Shown piece after piece: positions 1 through 11,600 of a stretch of DNA of 64,000 nt. The stretch covers positions 50,184 to 114,183 of the forward strand of contig NZ_FNRE01000012.1 in the NCBI RefSeq assembly GCF_900107705.1, read 5' to 3'. Under the pieces are notes generated by a model. That model searched no databases and was not told the origin of the DNA. It saw only the letters and a list, made by a program, of their open reading frames with translations. The DNA is from Prevotella sp. tc2-28 (GTDB taxonomy: Bacteria > Bacteroidota > Bacteroidia > Bacteroidales > Bacteroidaceae). Positions within the stretch are counted from its first letter, which is position 1. Each line of letters opens with the position of its first letter. Both the position numbers and the translations under genes were made by a program.

Positions 1-1
1 A

Positions 2-3000
2 CTGGAGGGTGACAAGAAGATGGTCATCAACGATGTGGAGTATCATCTGAACGATCCTATCAACTACTGGGATTGGTACTTGCTGACTCCAGCTGAGAAG
101 AATCTGTTTGTCGATGAAACCTATGTCACCATTGCAGACTGCAAGTATAGCAGCAGTGACGCAAATGTCATTCCTGCAGGTACGGTGATGCTGCCTGATG
201 AGTACAATACATTGAAGGCTGCTCACACAGAAGTTTACCATGTTGAAAAACAGGAGAATGTTCCTTTCGACTTCGTATATCGCTCAACCAACAACATGAG
301 CCACGATACGGGCTATATGCTGACCTACAGGGTGAATAACCCGACAGACTGGAACACTTGGTACACCAAGTTTGAGAGCGCTAATCCTATTGGAGATAAG
401 AAACAGACAGACGATACGGGCTATGAGGATGGTCCTACCTATCGTTTCACCGGTGGTTCAGCCGGTATCCTCGGACAACGTGAGTATAAGGTAAGCAACC
501 TTATCGCTAAAGATATTTACGATACTTACCAGACGATGGTAACGGATCATCCTGATGCTATCCCAGAAGGACAGGCAACCTTCAAACCAGCTTATATCGT
601 AACTCAAGAATATGCAAGTGGTGACGAACACCTGCATGTTGGCACCACTGTTTCTGCTACAAAGGCAGCTACGATGACTGATGAATATGTGAAGCCCGCC
701 TTCATCTGTACGAGCACCATCCAGCTCAGCAAGACAGAGTTCATCTATGTAGGCAACCGCATGACGGAGGCAGAGAAGGAAGCATACAAAACTGCTAATC
801 CTTCGTTGGCTGCTGTAATCGAGGCAGATGTTGTACCTGCCTACTACTGTACCGCTGATGGCCTCTACGGGGGTAATTACTATGAGGCTGGCAAGAACTA
901 TCGTGGACTGGAAGTATGGAGCTCTATGTCGAAGGCAGACCGCGAGAAGTTTGAATTCAACTATGATGCCTTCGATGTGCTCATCGATTCTCGCTATAGT
1001 AAGAATGCTGAAGGTACCAGCATCATACATCCTGAGGGACAGAAGTATCAGTACGACTCTGCAGCAGGTACTAAGGAGGCAGCAATAGCCAATAAGGCGG
1101 GCTACTCTCTGGAACGGCCTGTTAACTACACCGCAACCTATAACGGCACAAGCACTCTCGACTATGGAAGTGGTACCGTAGCCCCAGGAGCGGAAATTTC
1201 TCGAGTAGAGTTCGAGAACATTCCTAATGAGAAACGCCACTATGTTTCTATCGACGTGAAGGAGGCAGGCAACATCTATGTTGTTAAAAACTCATTCCAG
1301 GTAGGCAACACGCCATACGCTGTGGGCTCTACCATCTCGGCAAGTACATATAACAGTTTGAGCGGCTCAGAACAGGGGAATATCACTACGCTGACATTCA
1401 CCGAGGAGCAGAAGGACAAGACATTCTACTACTGCCGCGAGGAGTATGAGGTCGGTGAGCATGGTCAAGGTGAAACCGTAACAGGTATCTCCGGCATCGG
1501 TGGCGTAACTGGAACCTATAACAACGGACATACTGTTCCTGTGGGAGTCTTAATCAATGAGAGCAACTACACAAGTTTGAAGAACTACCAGACAGACTTC
1601 ACCATCCACGGTATTGCTCCTACGGAGACCAGCACGCTGTATGTAAGCCGCTTCTCTGACATCTTCGACCTCTCGAAGGAGAAGATTATCACCGTCATTT
1701 ACGAGTACAACTACGAGGAGAGCGATGCCTCTGGCACACATGTCACTCCTGTCAGCGAGCGCCATGTGGTGAATATCCATGTGCTGTTCAAGAGCGGTAT
1801 TCCTACCGTCGAGGACATCAAGGCGCCGCAGATTGTGCTGCCAGGTACTTTCGTTGGTGTGCGTGAGCCACATGTGACACCAGGTGCCTACGAGGTAACG
1901 GGCGGTGGATGGAAGCTCTTTGAGAAAAAGGCAGAAGCAGAAAACCACACCAATGGTATCGAATATACTCCTACCGCTGACCCGCTCTACTGGTATCAGG
2001 ATGGCTACTATCTGGCTTACTATGCGAAGACCTATCTCGGTGAGACATACTCTAATACTGTCCAGGTAAGTGTAGCCAACTATCATGACTTGACGAAGGT
2101 GATGGCTGATACTGAGCACCACTACTATGTAGACAACAAGAACGTAAAGCGCGACTCAAAGATATACATCACTGATGCAACCAACGGTGCTACTCAGCTC
2201 AAGCAGTTCTACGACCTCAGTAAGAGCGCGCTCGATGCACACGTCCAAGACTGCCAGAACCTTGAGTTCTTCCTGCACACCAACGTTAATCATGAAGGCG
2301 GTTGGACGCCAATCGGTGACGAAGGTCACTGCTTCGCAGGTAACTTCCACGGTGACGGTTACCACATCGACGGACTCGACCACTCACTGTTCGGTCAACT
2401 CTGTGGTAACGTATATAACCTCGGTGTGACAGGTTCATTCACCTCTGCTGGTGTTGCTGACACTGGTGGCGGCTATGTAGAGAACTGCTGGATCAACACC
2501 ACAGGTACGCCTGATGGTAGCGTCAAGGCTGTCTTTGGCAACCCAACAGCAGAAGGCAAGAAGATAGTCAACTGCTACTATCCAGAGGGACTGAACTACA
2601 GTACATCGAACGACAGTCACGGCTTAGCTCGTCCTATGCCTGCCGCTGCCTTCTACAACGGTACTGTAGCTTACGACCTGAACGGCTTCTACCTATATAA
2701 GAGATATAATAACACGAAGACCGGTGCTGGTCTGCCTCATACATTCTACACTATCAATACCGACGGTACATTGTCTGATCCAACGACGAAGAACTATGTA
2801 GAGAATAACGCTACTTATTGTTCGTCGGGTATCGCAAACATATATGTTACCGACGAAGTTGACTATGGTGGTTATGTTGAGCAGCGCTATGCTGACGGTG
2901 ACTTCCGCTATGCTGACGGTGTGATACCTGAGAGCGAAGACGAGCGTACATTGGTCGATGCTGATGGCAATAGTCACTTCTATCCCATCTGGCCTGACGA

Positions 3001-4699
3001 CTACTTCTACTTCGGACAGATGCTGACCTATAACTGGAACAACCAGCGTCCACACGAGGATGTTCCTTCACACATCGTGAAGAACAGCGGTCGTCTGTCA
3101 AATACTGATGAGAGCAACCGTGTATATCGTGCCCCTGCTTACTATCAGTCAAAGGTGATGGATGTGGCTCACTTCAACCCGGCTGTGAACCTCGTAGCCT
3201 ACTCGAAGCCGCAATCGTCGAACGATATAAACCTGCATCCGGCTTACCCGGATATGACGGCTATCGACTTTGCTGGTCATAACGATACCGATTGGACTAT
3301 TGGTCGTGCAGGCGGTGCTCCCGCTGGAGTAGACTTGTTCTACCGTCCACTGCTCGACGAGAATGGATTGCAGAGCATCATCAACCGCGATGAGACAGAC
3401 AACATGTTGGTATATGCTCCTGCAGCAGAAGGCAATGCACAGACATATGGTGTGCTGACAACCTACTTCACCGAACCATCATATAGTGACTACTACAACA
3501 ACAGCGATACATATCGCCGCGTTAGTGCAGCACCCTACTGGACGGTATTCGGTCACCTGGTACAGAACGACCTCACTGCTACCAGCGACCAACTGCTGGT
3601 GGATAAGCAGGACTTCAACTGTCCTCTCAGCTACACCTTTGCTGAGGGTAAGCGTATGTGGTACCAGCGTATGCCTGATCTCTACGTGAGCCTTAACAAG
3701 GGATGGGAAGGCATCAGCCTGCCGTTCATAGCTGAACTGGTTTCTACTCAGGACAAGGGTGAAATCACCCACTTCTACAGCGGTAGCCGCACCATCGAAG
3801 GCAGCGATGCCAAGATTGGTCACGAGTACTGGCTGCGTGAATATAAAGGTGGTGCTGTGGATCCTGATGATGATAAGATTTTCAAGTCAACCTTCAACTA
3901 TCCTGATGCCGCAGGCGACACCAAGATCGTTGGCAACACCTTCCTTTGGGATTATTACTATAATCTGAATGGTCGACTGGATGCCAACACGGATTCCTAC
4001 CAGACTTATTATCAGACTGGTCGTAACCTTGCCAGCTATCCGTTGCTGGCAACTGCTAAACCGTATATCATCGGCTTCCCAGGCAAGACCTACTATGAGT
4101 TCGACCTCAGTGGCGAGTGGACGGCTAAGAATACTGCGGCCACCGCTCCTGCACAGCTCGCCAAGCAGGCTATCAGCTTCGTATCTAATCCGGGCATCAG
4201 GATTGACGTCAGCAATGATGAACTGAATGCTGTCACTGCAGAAACCAACTACAGCTTCATGCCTAACTATATGAGCAAGAAGGTATCTAACGCCTTCCTG
4301 ATGAATGGCGAGGGCAGCAGCTTCGACAAGGTCGCAACAGGTACAACTGTACCATTCCGTCCGTACTTCGTGACAGTAGCTTCGCCATCACCTGCCCCAC
4401 GTCGCGCTGCGGCAGAGACTATCGTCTTCGACCGAACCGACTCTTCATTCGCCATTGGTGACGACCCATCCGATGAGTTGGCTGGCGAGCTGACCTTCTC
4501 AACGAAGCCTCGCAAGCTGATTACGACTTCGTCGTTGCGTCAGCCTGCCGATGTCCGTATTTATAATGTTAGCGGCGTCGCCATCAGCACGTTCACCATC
4601 CAACCCGGTGAGACTATCGAGACCGACATTGCTGTCTCAGGTGTTTACATCATCCGTGCTGCCAATGGTCGCTATACGAAGAAACTGACACTGAAGTAA
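2..4699 (+). CDS. 3' part of a very large secreted protein with a T9SS type A sorting domain
   Basis: The reading frame is already open at base 2, so the gene begins outside the window; the ATG at 20 is internal. About 1565 residues are visible. The first ~600 residues contain short repeated modules in which a G-[TNV]-x-[IVL] strand is followed by a YxxL or similar segment, for example near 190-220, 640-660, 880-905, 1320-1350 and 1540-1565. Around 2330-2440 there is a GLUG-like stretch (GNFHGDGYHIDGL). The last ~60 residues (from about 4540) form a typical T9SS sorting domain: VRIYNVSG, a hydrophobic GVYII strand and a basic terminus KKLTLK. The protein is therefore inferred to be exported across the outer membrane and anchored or released at the surface. 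Its function is unknown. Confidence 0.85.
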   Translation: MEGDKKMVINDVEYHLNDPINYWDWYLLTPAEKNLFVDETYVTIADCKYSSSDANVIPAGTVMLPDEYNTLKAAHTEVYHVEKQENVPFDFVYRSTNNMSHDTGYMLTYRVNNPTDWNTWYTKFESANPIGDKKQTDDTGYEDGPTYRFTGGSAGILGQREYKVSNLIAKDIYDTYQTMVTDHPDAIPEGQATFKPAYIVTQEYASGDEHLHVGTTVSATKAATMTDEYVKPAFICTSTIQLSKTEFIYVGNRMTEAEKEAYKTANPSLAAVIEADVVPAYYCTADGLYGGNYYEAGKNYRGLEVWSSMSKADREKFEFNYDAFDVLIDSRYSKNAEGTSIIHPEGQKYQYDSAAGTKEAAIANKAGYSLERPVNYTATYNGTSTLDYGSGTVAPGAEISRVEFENIPNEKRHYVSIDVKEAGNIYVVKNSFQVGNTPYAVGSTISASTYNSLSGSEQGNITTLTFTEEQKDKTFYYCREEYEVGEHGQGETVTGISGIGGVTGTYNNGHTVPVGVLINESNYTSLKNYQTDFTIHGIAPTETSTLYVSRFSDIFDLSKEKIITVIYEYNYEESDASGTHVTPVSERHVVNIHVLFKSGIPTVEDIKAPQIVLPGTFVGVREPHVTPGAYEVTGGGWKLFEKKAEAENHTNGIEYTPTADPLYWYQDGYYLAYYAKTYLGETYSNTVQVSVANYHDLTKVMADTEHHYYVDNKNVKRDSKIYITDATNGATQLKQFYDLSKSALDAHVQDCQNLEFFLHTNVNHEGGWTPIGDEGHCFAGNFHGDGYHIDGLDHSLFGQLCGNVYNLGVTGSFTSAGVADTGGGYVENCWINTTGTPDGSVKAVFGNPTAEGKKIVNCYYPEGLNYSTSNDSHGLARPMPAAAFYNGTVAYDLNGFYLYKRYNNTKTGAGLPHTFYTINTDGTLSDPTTKNYVENNATYCSSGIANIYVTDEVDYGGYVEQRYADGDFRYADGVIPESEDERTLVDADGNSHFYPIWPDDYFYFGQMLTYNWNNQRPHEDVPSHIVKNSGRLSNTDESNRVYRAPAYYQSKVMDVAHFNPAVNLVAYSKPQSSNDINLHPAYPDMTAIDFAGHNDTDWTIGRAGGAPAGVDLFYRPLLDENGLQSIINRDETDNMLVYAPAAEGNAQTYGVLTTYFTEPSYSDYYNNSDTYRRVSAAPYWTVFGHLVQNDLTATSDQLLVDKQDFNCPLSYTFAEGKRMWYQRMPDLYVSLNKGWEGISLPFIAELVSTQDKGEITHFYSGSRTIEGSDAKIGHEYWLREYKGGAVDPDDDKIFKSTFNYPDAAGDTKIVGNTFLWDYYYNLNGRLDANTDSYQTYYQTGRNLASYPLLATAKPYIIGFPGKTYYEFDLSGEWTAKNTAATAPAQLAKQAISFVSNPGIRIDVSNDELNAVTAETNYSFMPNYMSKKVSNAFLMNGEGSSFDKVATGTTVPFRPYFVTVASPSPAPRRAAAETIVFDRTDSSFAIGDDPSDELAGELTFSTKPRKLITTSSLRQPADVRIYNVSGVAISTFTIQPGETIETDIAVSGVYIIRAANGRYTKKLTLK

Positions 4700-4727
4700 A
4701 AATAGAACAAGAGAGTAAAGATAAGAT

Positions 4728-5633
4728 ATGACTAATGAGATGATGGAACAGCACACGAAGCAGGGTGAGATAGTGATGTATCAGCCTGACGAGACTATCC
4801 GACTGGAAGTACGGTTGGAGAATGATACCGTGTGGCTGACGCAGGCGCAGATGGCAGAGTTGTTTCAGAAAGACCAATCGGTAATAGCCAGACACATCGC
4901 CAATGTCTTTCGTGAGGGAGAACTACAGGAAACAAGTAATATGCAGATTTTGCATAATACTCTGTCAAAGTTCAAACCCACAAAGGTATATAATCTGAAT
5001 GTCATCATTTCCGTAGGCTACAGGGTGAAGAGTAAACGTGGGACCCAATTCAGAATTTGGGCTACCTCTGTTTTGAAAGAACTACTCCTCCGAGGTTATG
5101 CCATCAACCAACAATTGTCACAATTGGAACGTCGCATAGATGCTCGCTTTGATACTCAACAAAACCAAATAAAGGAAATTAAGTCTACGCTCGCTGACCA
5201 TCAGCAGAAAATTGATTTCTTCGTTCGGACAAATCAGCCGCCTGTTGAGGGTGTACTGTTTGAAGGACAGATATTTGATGCTTATAAATTGGTAGAGGCT
5301 CTCGTCAAATCTGCTCAACGTGAGATCATCTTGATAGACAACTATATAGATGCAACTGTTTTTGACCTCCTTGAAAAGCGGGAACAGGGAGTTGATGCTA
5401 CGATATATACTGAGCACGTTAGTCAGTCGCTCACTCATTTGCAGCAACTAAACCAACAGCAATATGGACGCAGGATAGAGGTAAAGGAGTACAATAACCG
5501 CTTCCATGACCGCTTCCTCATTCTTGATGATGCACTCTATCACTTTGGCGCATCATTCAAGGATTTAGGCAAACGCCTTTTTGCCTTTGAACAGATGGGT
5601 ATAGACAAAGAAATAATATTGAACCAATTGTAA
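4728..5633 (+). CDS. RhuM-like DNA-binding protein with a PLD-like C-terminal region
   Basis: This is a cytoplasmic protein of 301 residues without a signal peptide. Residues ~15-115 match the RhuM/virulence-protein type of N-terminal domain (VWLTQAQMAELFQKDQSVI, then a YRVKSKRGTQFRIWA segment), which resembles phage ORF6N/Rha-type DNA-binding domains. Residues ~120-165 are coiled-coil-like. Residues ~180-300 contain IILIDNYID and NRFHDRFLILDD, which resemble a phospholipase-D-like fold with an H-x-R in place of the usual HKD motif. The gene lies 28 bp after the T9SS protein and ends 11 bp before the next giant gene, so it may be cotranscribed with them. The name RhuM comes from Salmonella and does not imply virulence here. 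The target is unknown. Confidence 0.7.
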   Translation: MTNEMMEQHTKQGEIVMYQPDETIRLEVRLENDTVWLTQAQMAELFQKDQSVIARHIANVFREGELQETSNMQILHNTLSKFKPTKVYNLNVIISVGYRVKSKRGTQFRIWATSVLKELLLRGYAINQQLSQLERRIDARFDTQQNQIKEIKSTLADHQQKIDFFVRTNQPPVEGVLFEGQIFDAYKLVEALVKSAQREIILIDNYIDATVFDLLEKREQGVDATIYTEHVSQSLTHLQQLNQQQYGRRIEVKEYNNRFHDRFLILDDALYHFGASFKDLGKRLFAFEQMGIDKEIILNQL

Positions 5634-5644
5634 AGATACAATAT

Positions 5645-8600
5645 ATGACACACACTATGAATACGACATATAGACATACAAAGCAAGTAACAAGGATGAT
5701 GGCAAGGTGTACCCAAGGTGTAGGCAAGGTGTACCCAAGGTGTACCCAAGCTCTAGGCAAGCTCATGAGTATGCTTAGAGTATGGCTAGAAGCAGCCTGG
5801 AGTATGGCTAGAGTATGGCTAGAGTATGCCTACAGCATATTTATAACGACATACTTACGTCCTTTCAGTAGCAAGCGAGCAGAGCTCGAGCGACGGCTCG
5901 TCGTATCCATGCTCCTGATGCTCACATTGGGAAGCGGCAGTGTGTGGGGACAAGTTACATACCAATACTATGCCATTCACAATAAGGACAATGGCTATTT
6001 GAAACAAGTCAATGGAGGCGTTGCTGTTGACAAGACATTCCGTTATGAGAATTCACATGACGGAAATGGCTCATCTATTTGGGTCTTATCTTCCGATGGT
6101 TATTTGCAGCAGGAAATGTATTATCTGAATGTAGCTAACGATCAGACACTTTATCTCTCTACAGAGAAAGTAACTAAGTGGACAATTGACGACACTACTG
6201 CCTCTGGAAAAAACTATCTAAAACCCAATGGGAGCAGTAAATTCCTCTGTGCCGATAGTGGTCCGCAGTTGAAGGATAGTCCATCGAAATACTTAAACGC
6301 CTGCAAGATGACCATAACCGAGAATGGCACTAAATGGGAAGGCCCCAAAGACGTTTCTTTTACGGTTCAGTCGCCACAGTTAGTGACTTATTTGCGCACC
6401 TACTATATACGCAGTATCATAGCAACTATTTCAGAGGATGATGCAGGAACTACCAATAGTAAAGTAGCAGATCAAAAAGACAGCCGTTGCTATTGTTCGT
6501 TGACATACAGTACAACCACAGATGCTAATAAGGGGACTAAATGGGATATCAATGAAAGTGGTGTCATTTATAGCAAACAGGCCAGTGGCGACTATTCTGT
6601 AGCAGCGACATATTCTGTTGCTCCCTTTGACCCCATTGCACTTTCATCGCACCCTGCTGCAGATGAGGCTGTGACTTTGAAGCTTCAGCCTTCACCTTTT
6701 GCTCCTGACGCAGGGAAGAACTATCTCCTCTTTTACACCAAGGATGCCAACTACCGTTTCCCATACGATGACGGCAGTCTTAACGAGAATGATGCTGTTA
6801 AGACCAATGCTAGTAGGTCAGTACTTACAGAACCCGCAACCAGTCCAAATAACAACATCAGTTGGAAGATTGTTAGGGATAATGAAGGATTCTATTCCTT
6901 CCGTAATGTTAACAGTGGTAGATGGCTTCGTTTTGACGGCGGTCGGTTTGTTGATGGTAGTAACTATGGCGTGATAGAAGTGGGCGTCAATGGTGATGAT
7001 ACTCCGACAGGAAACGAATACAAATTCCGTTTATATAAGTCGGGAACTTATAAAAACACCAATACTGCCCCTACATATTGTATTCTTCCATATAGCAAGC
7101 AATATGCCGTCTATAAGTCAGATGGCGTGGCTACTAATGCCTCAGTAGCCCTTAGTGTCTATACAACTCCAAAAGTTATCAGTTTGAATAAAGCAAACGA
7201 TGACTCGAAGTACTGCATATTTGCTTATGAGGCAGAGAATCGTATCTATGATTTCACTCTTTCGGGACCTATAAGTGCATTAGCAACAGGAGACTATGTC
7301 TTTAATACAACGCAGTCTTATTTCTCAAAGAATATCAAAGGTTCACCCGCAAATACCAGAGATCTTGAGATTAGCGGGAGTTATTCTGATGTAAACTTTA
7401 TTTGGCAGGTTCAAGGTCATGATGGCTATATTACAGTGCAAACGCCTACTGTGTCAAGTGGTAAAGGAACACAGGTTGTCACTGTCAATTCATTACCTTC
7501 GGGCACAAGTTATGGAAAGGTGATGGTACAAGCTAAAGGAGGTACAAAATATTCAGGATGGAAAGAGTTAGAATTCAATCTGTATGGTGAGCCTTCATAT
7601 ACAGATATCTCTTCTTTGTCAGAGATTACATCCTCTAATGGCTACTATCGCCTGACAGCAGATGTATCTGACGCCCCAGGCGTTACCGAATTCTCAGGCT
7701 TCCTGGATGGTAATATGCACAAGATTAGCAGTGTATCAGCACCATTATTCACCACCCTTACTGGTACGGTAAAGAACCTTGTGTTGGAGAGTGTTAGCAT
7801 TAGCAGTGGCGACAGTGATGGCAATACAGGTGCTATCGCATGTAAAGCGAATGGTGATGCTCGCATTTACAATGTAGGAATACTCGGTGGTTCTGTGAGC
7901 GGAACTGAATATACTGGTGGTCTTGTAGGTTTTCTTGATGGCTCTGCCCGTGTCATCAACTGCTTTAGCTATGCTAATGTTTCCGGAGGCACTGTCGGAG
8001 GTATTGTAGGCTATAACAACGTAGCTACTACTGCCACAAACCTTAAAACCATGGTAATGAACTGCATGTTCTATGGTGAGGTCAGCGGCTCTTCAATAGC
8101 ACCTATTTATAATGGCAACATCATTACGAATGTAGGCAAGAATGCAGGTGTTAGTAACTTCAACTATTTTCGTCTCGAATCCTCTTATATTCAGAATACA
8201 GACATAACCAAAGTATATAACTGCGCCCTCGGTGCAGAAACACGTTTCTTGCAGCGATTCGAGTTTTTCCGTAACACACTGAACAGTCATCGCGAACTGG
8301 CTGCTTGGTGGGCAACAGGTAGTATGGACAATAAGGATAAAATGATGAAGTGGGTACTGGAGCCGTCACAGATAGGCTCATCTACTCCTTACCCTATACT
8401 GAAAACTCCTGGCTACTACCCGTCTGTGATCAACATTGATGCTGAAAACGCTTCAACTGCCACCGAGCGCAACAAGGGCGGTAAATTAGGCACGTTGTCT
8501 GTAACGATACAATCAGGCAGTGGCGCTCAATTTAACGCTCCAACAGGTGCGTCTATCGAAACAAATCATCTCGACCTAGCCATCACAGATAAAGACTACG

Positions 8601-11600
8601 ATCACTTCAACTTCAACTATTACAAGGTTCAATTACCTTATTATAATGATGTCGGCACAGGCAATTATACAGGCAACCGTGTGGTAACGGGATGGAAAAT
8701 CGTATCTGTCACCACTGACGGAAGTGTCAGTTCCTATAACGACTTCACCACGGGCGATGATGCGCCAGCCTATAACTTTGCAGACCGTAAATGTATCGAT
8801 AAGGATTTATATAGTGTAAGTGGACGTGTCTTTAACCAAGGCGCATATTGGGACGTACCAGAGGGTGTAACAGGCATTACCATTCAGCCGTATTGGGCTA
8901 AGGCTGCATATGTTGCCGATGCCTATCCCGATGTGGTATACAATGCCAATATGACTGAAGCCTACGATGTTTCTAATGTAGGCGGCGGACAAAAGTACAC
9001 AAACAATACCAATTATAATATCGCTGGCGAACAACAGAGAGTCTTTACTTCAATCAGTGAAGCAGTTACCAATGCTAATGGACTTAATAAACCGACTGGC
9101 AATACGGTTCATGACTATGCTGTTGTACTTGTGGGGAATGTCCATCAATATACGGGAAATAACGTGGCCATTGGCAGTAATTATAAATATACAGTTACCA
9201 CCATCGACCTTGACCACGACAATGAGCCGGACTATTCTCTCATGTTGCGTAATGATGGTCGTAACAAGCTGCATCCCGCGAAGTGGGACTTCCTGAATAT
9301 CGTGGGTCTTGGTATGGCACAGAAATCTACGGGTGGTAAAGGTTCCTACAATCAAGGAATTTTCCAACCGCTGTACTGGTTCGAAACTACCAACACCTCA
9401 CTCTTCCGCGTCACGCAGTTTGAGTACGACAACACCAGCCGTATCGAAGCTCCTTTGATTTTGCAAGGCGGTGTAATGGAGCAGTGGGTATGTGGACAGA
9501 GCGGTGGTGCCGCTAACAAAACCACTTATTTCCATGTAGGTGGCAACGTATGGTTCAAGGAATTCCACCGCGGCACCCACCAGGATGTGGCACTGCAGTC
9601 CAAGCACCCGCCTGTATCGGTCACTGGTGGTGATTACAATGAGTTTTACCTCACTGGTCTTTATACCGCAAATGTCACCAGTTATACAGACAATGCAGAA
9701 TGCTATATCAACGGTGGCCGCTTTGGCATTGTTGCAGGCGCTGCCATGGAAGGTATCGGTAAAGCTGGTGGTGCGGACGACACAGGTAACATCACCTGGC
9801 AAGTGCAAAATGCAGACATCAAGGAATTCTACGCTGGTGGCATCAATGCAGCCAAGCCCGTCACCGGCAATCTCAGCACCACAATAACTGGTGGTAAAAT
9901 CGATCTCTTCTGCGGTGGTCCGAAATTTGGCGACATGAGCACAGGCAAGACCGTAACCACCAATGCTACAAGTTGTGAATTTGGCACCTTCTTTGGTGCT
10001 GGCTATGGTGGAAACTCTTACAGTCGCCAAGCACCGAGGAACCATAACAATATGATAAACTTCCCTCATAATGATGGTCAGGCTGGCAATGATGCTTCTT
10101 GGAACGCATGGTTGGGTCGATTCTATACGCAGGACTACAGCGGTACATATGGTGGCGTTTCCACTCAGTTCAGCTACCAGTTTCTGCCGATGTCTAGTAA
10201 TGCCGACAACTGTGGACGTATTTTTGTGGAATATGTAAAGTTCTCATTGGCTACCTGCCGCAATGTCACTTCAACTCTAACAGGATGCAAAATTACTGGT
10301 AATTTCTATGGAGGCGGCAGTTTGGGAAAAGTGGATGGTCCCGCGACCTCCACGCTAACCAATTGTGAGGTTCAGGGCAGTGTCTTTGGTGCAGGTTTTT
10401 CGGCATCTCTGCCTTCTGTTGAGGTGGACCAGATAGGTTTTGCAACGGAGCCATACTACTATGAGGGTCTTGGTACTTATCGTAATGGAGTTAAAGGACC
10501 AACAACGACCTATACCTGGCAGAAAAAGACTGGTGACTCATGGGTAGATAACACAAATCACATCCTCTATACTGACGAGGACCTCACATCTCTCGGTACC
10601 GTCACAGGAAACGTTACCCTTACCATCGATGGCAATACAGTAGCTGATGAGAATGGTAAGGTTATGAAGGTCGAGCACAGCGTTTATGGCGGAGGTGAGG
10701 AATCAGCTGTCAACGGCAATACTTCAGTGACAGTCACAGGTGGTACGATTGGTACTGCAAATGAGGGCGGTGCCGAGTATGGCAACGTCTTTGGCGGTGG
10801 TAAAGGTAAGGAAGATGATGTGACTGCCGGTATTGTGAAGGGCAGCACTACTGTTAGCATCAGTGGCTCGCCTGTCATTCTGCATAATGTCTATGGTGGT
10901 GGTGCCTATGGTTCGGTGGGAACGTTCTCATACGATGCTACTGGCTTCCCAACTGGTTGGACTACTACAGAAAACAAAGGTAAGTGTACTGTGTCCATTA
11001 CAGGTGGTACCTTTGGCAGCACTGGTAAAGAGAATGGTATGGTGTTCGGTTCATCTCGAGGATTGGAAGGCAATCCAGAAACGAATACTAATGTCGACAA
11101 GATGGCTTGGGTGTACGATACGGATGTGACTATCGGAACCCAGAACGCAGAATCGAATGCCAATCCATGGATAAAGGGCTCTGTCTATGGTGGTGGTGAG
11201 AATGGTCATAACTTCCACGATGCCAAGGTGACTGTGTATAGCGGTACTATTGGTATAGCAGAGGGATCAGCAATTGTCGATGATGGCGGTACGCCAGATG
11301 ACCCTTCCGATGATATTTCTTATGCAGGTGCTCGCTATCCTAATCGTGGTAATGTCTATGGTTCTGGTTGTGGTACGGATACCTATACAGGAACTGATAG
11401 TAAGACTTACTTCAACTTCAGCGCTGGTATCGTGCGTGGTAATACGACTGTGTTGATAAAAGGCGGTCATGTGGTACACAATGTCTATGGCGGTGGTGCT
11501 ATGGGCTCGGTGGGCACATACAACACCTTTAATGACAATGGCAAACCAATCTCTTGTGCAGAGAATACAGGTACTTGTACCGTTACTGTCAGTGGCGGTC

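Noticed and set aside
458..1240. Long minus-strand open frame inside the first giant gene
   Set aside because: It mirrors the codon bias of the real gene on the other strand, has no promoter and no recognisable domain. Other long antisense frames in the giant genes (such as 9398-10069 and 24130-24924) were rejected for the same reason.
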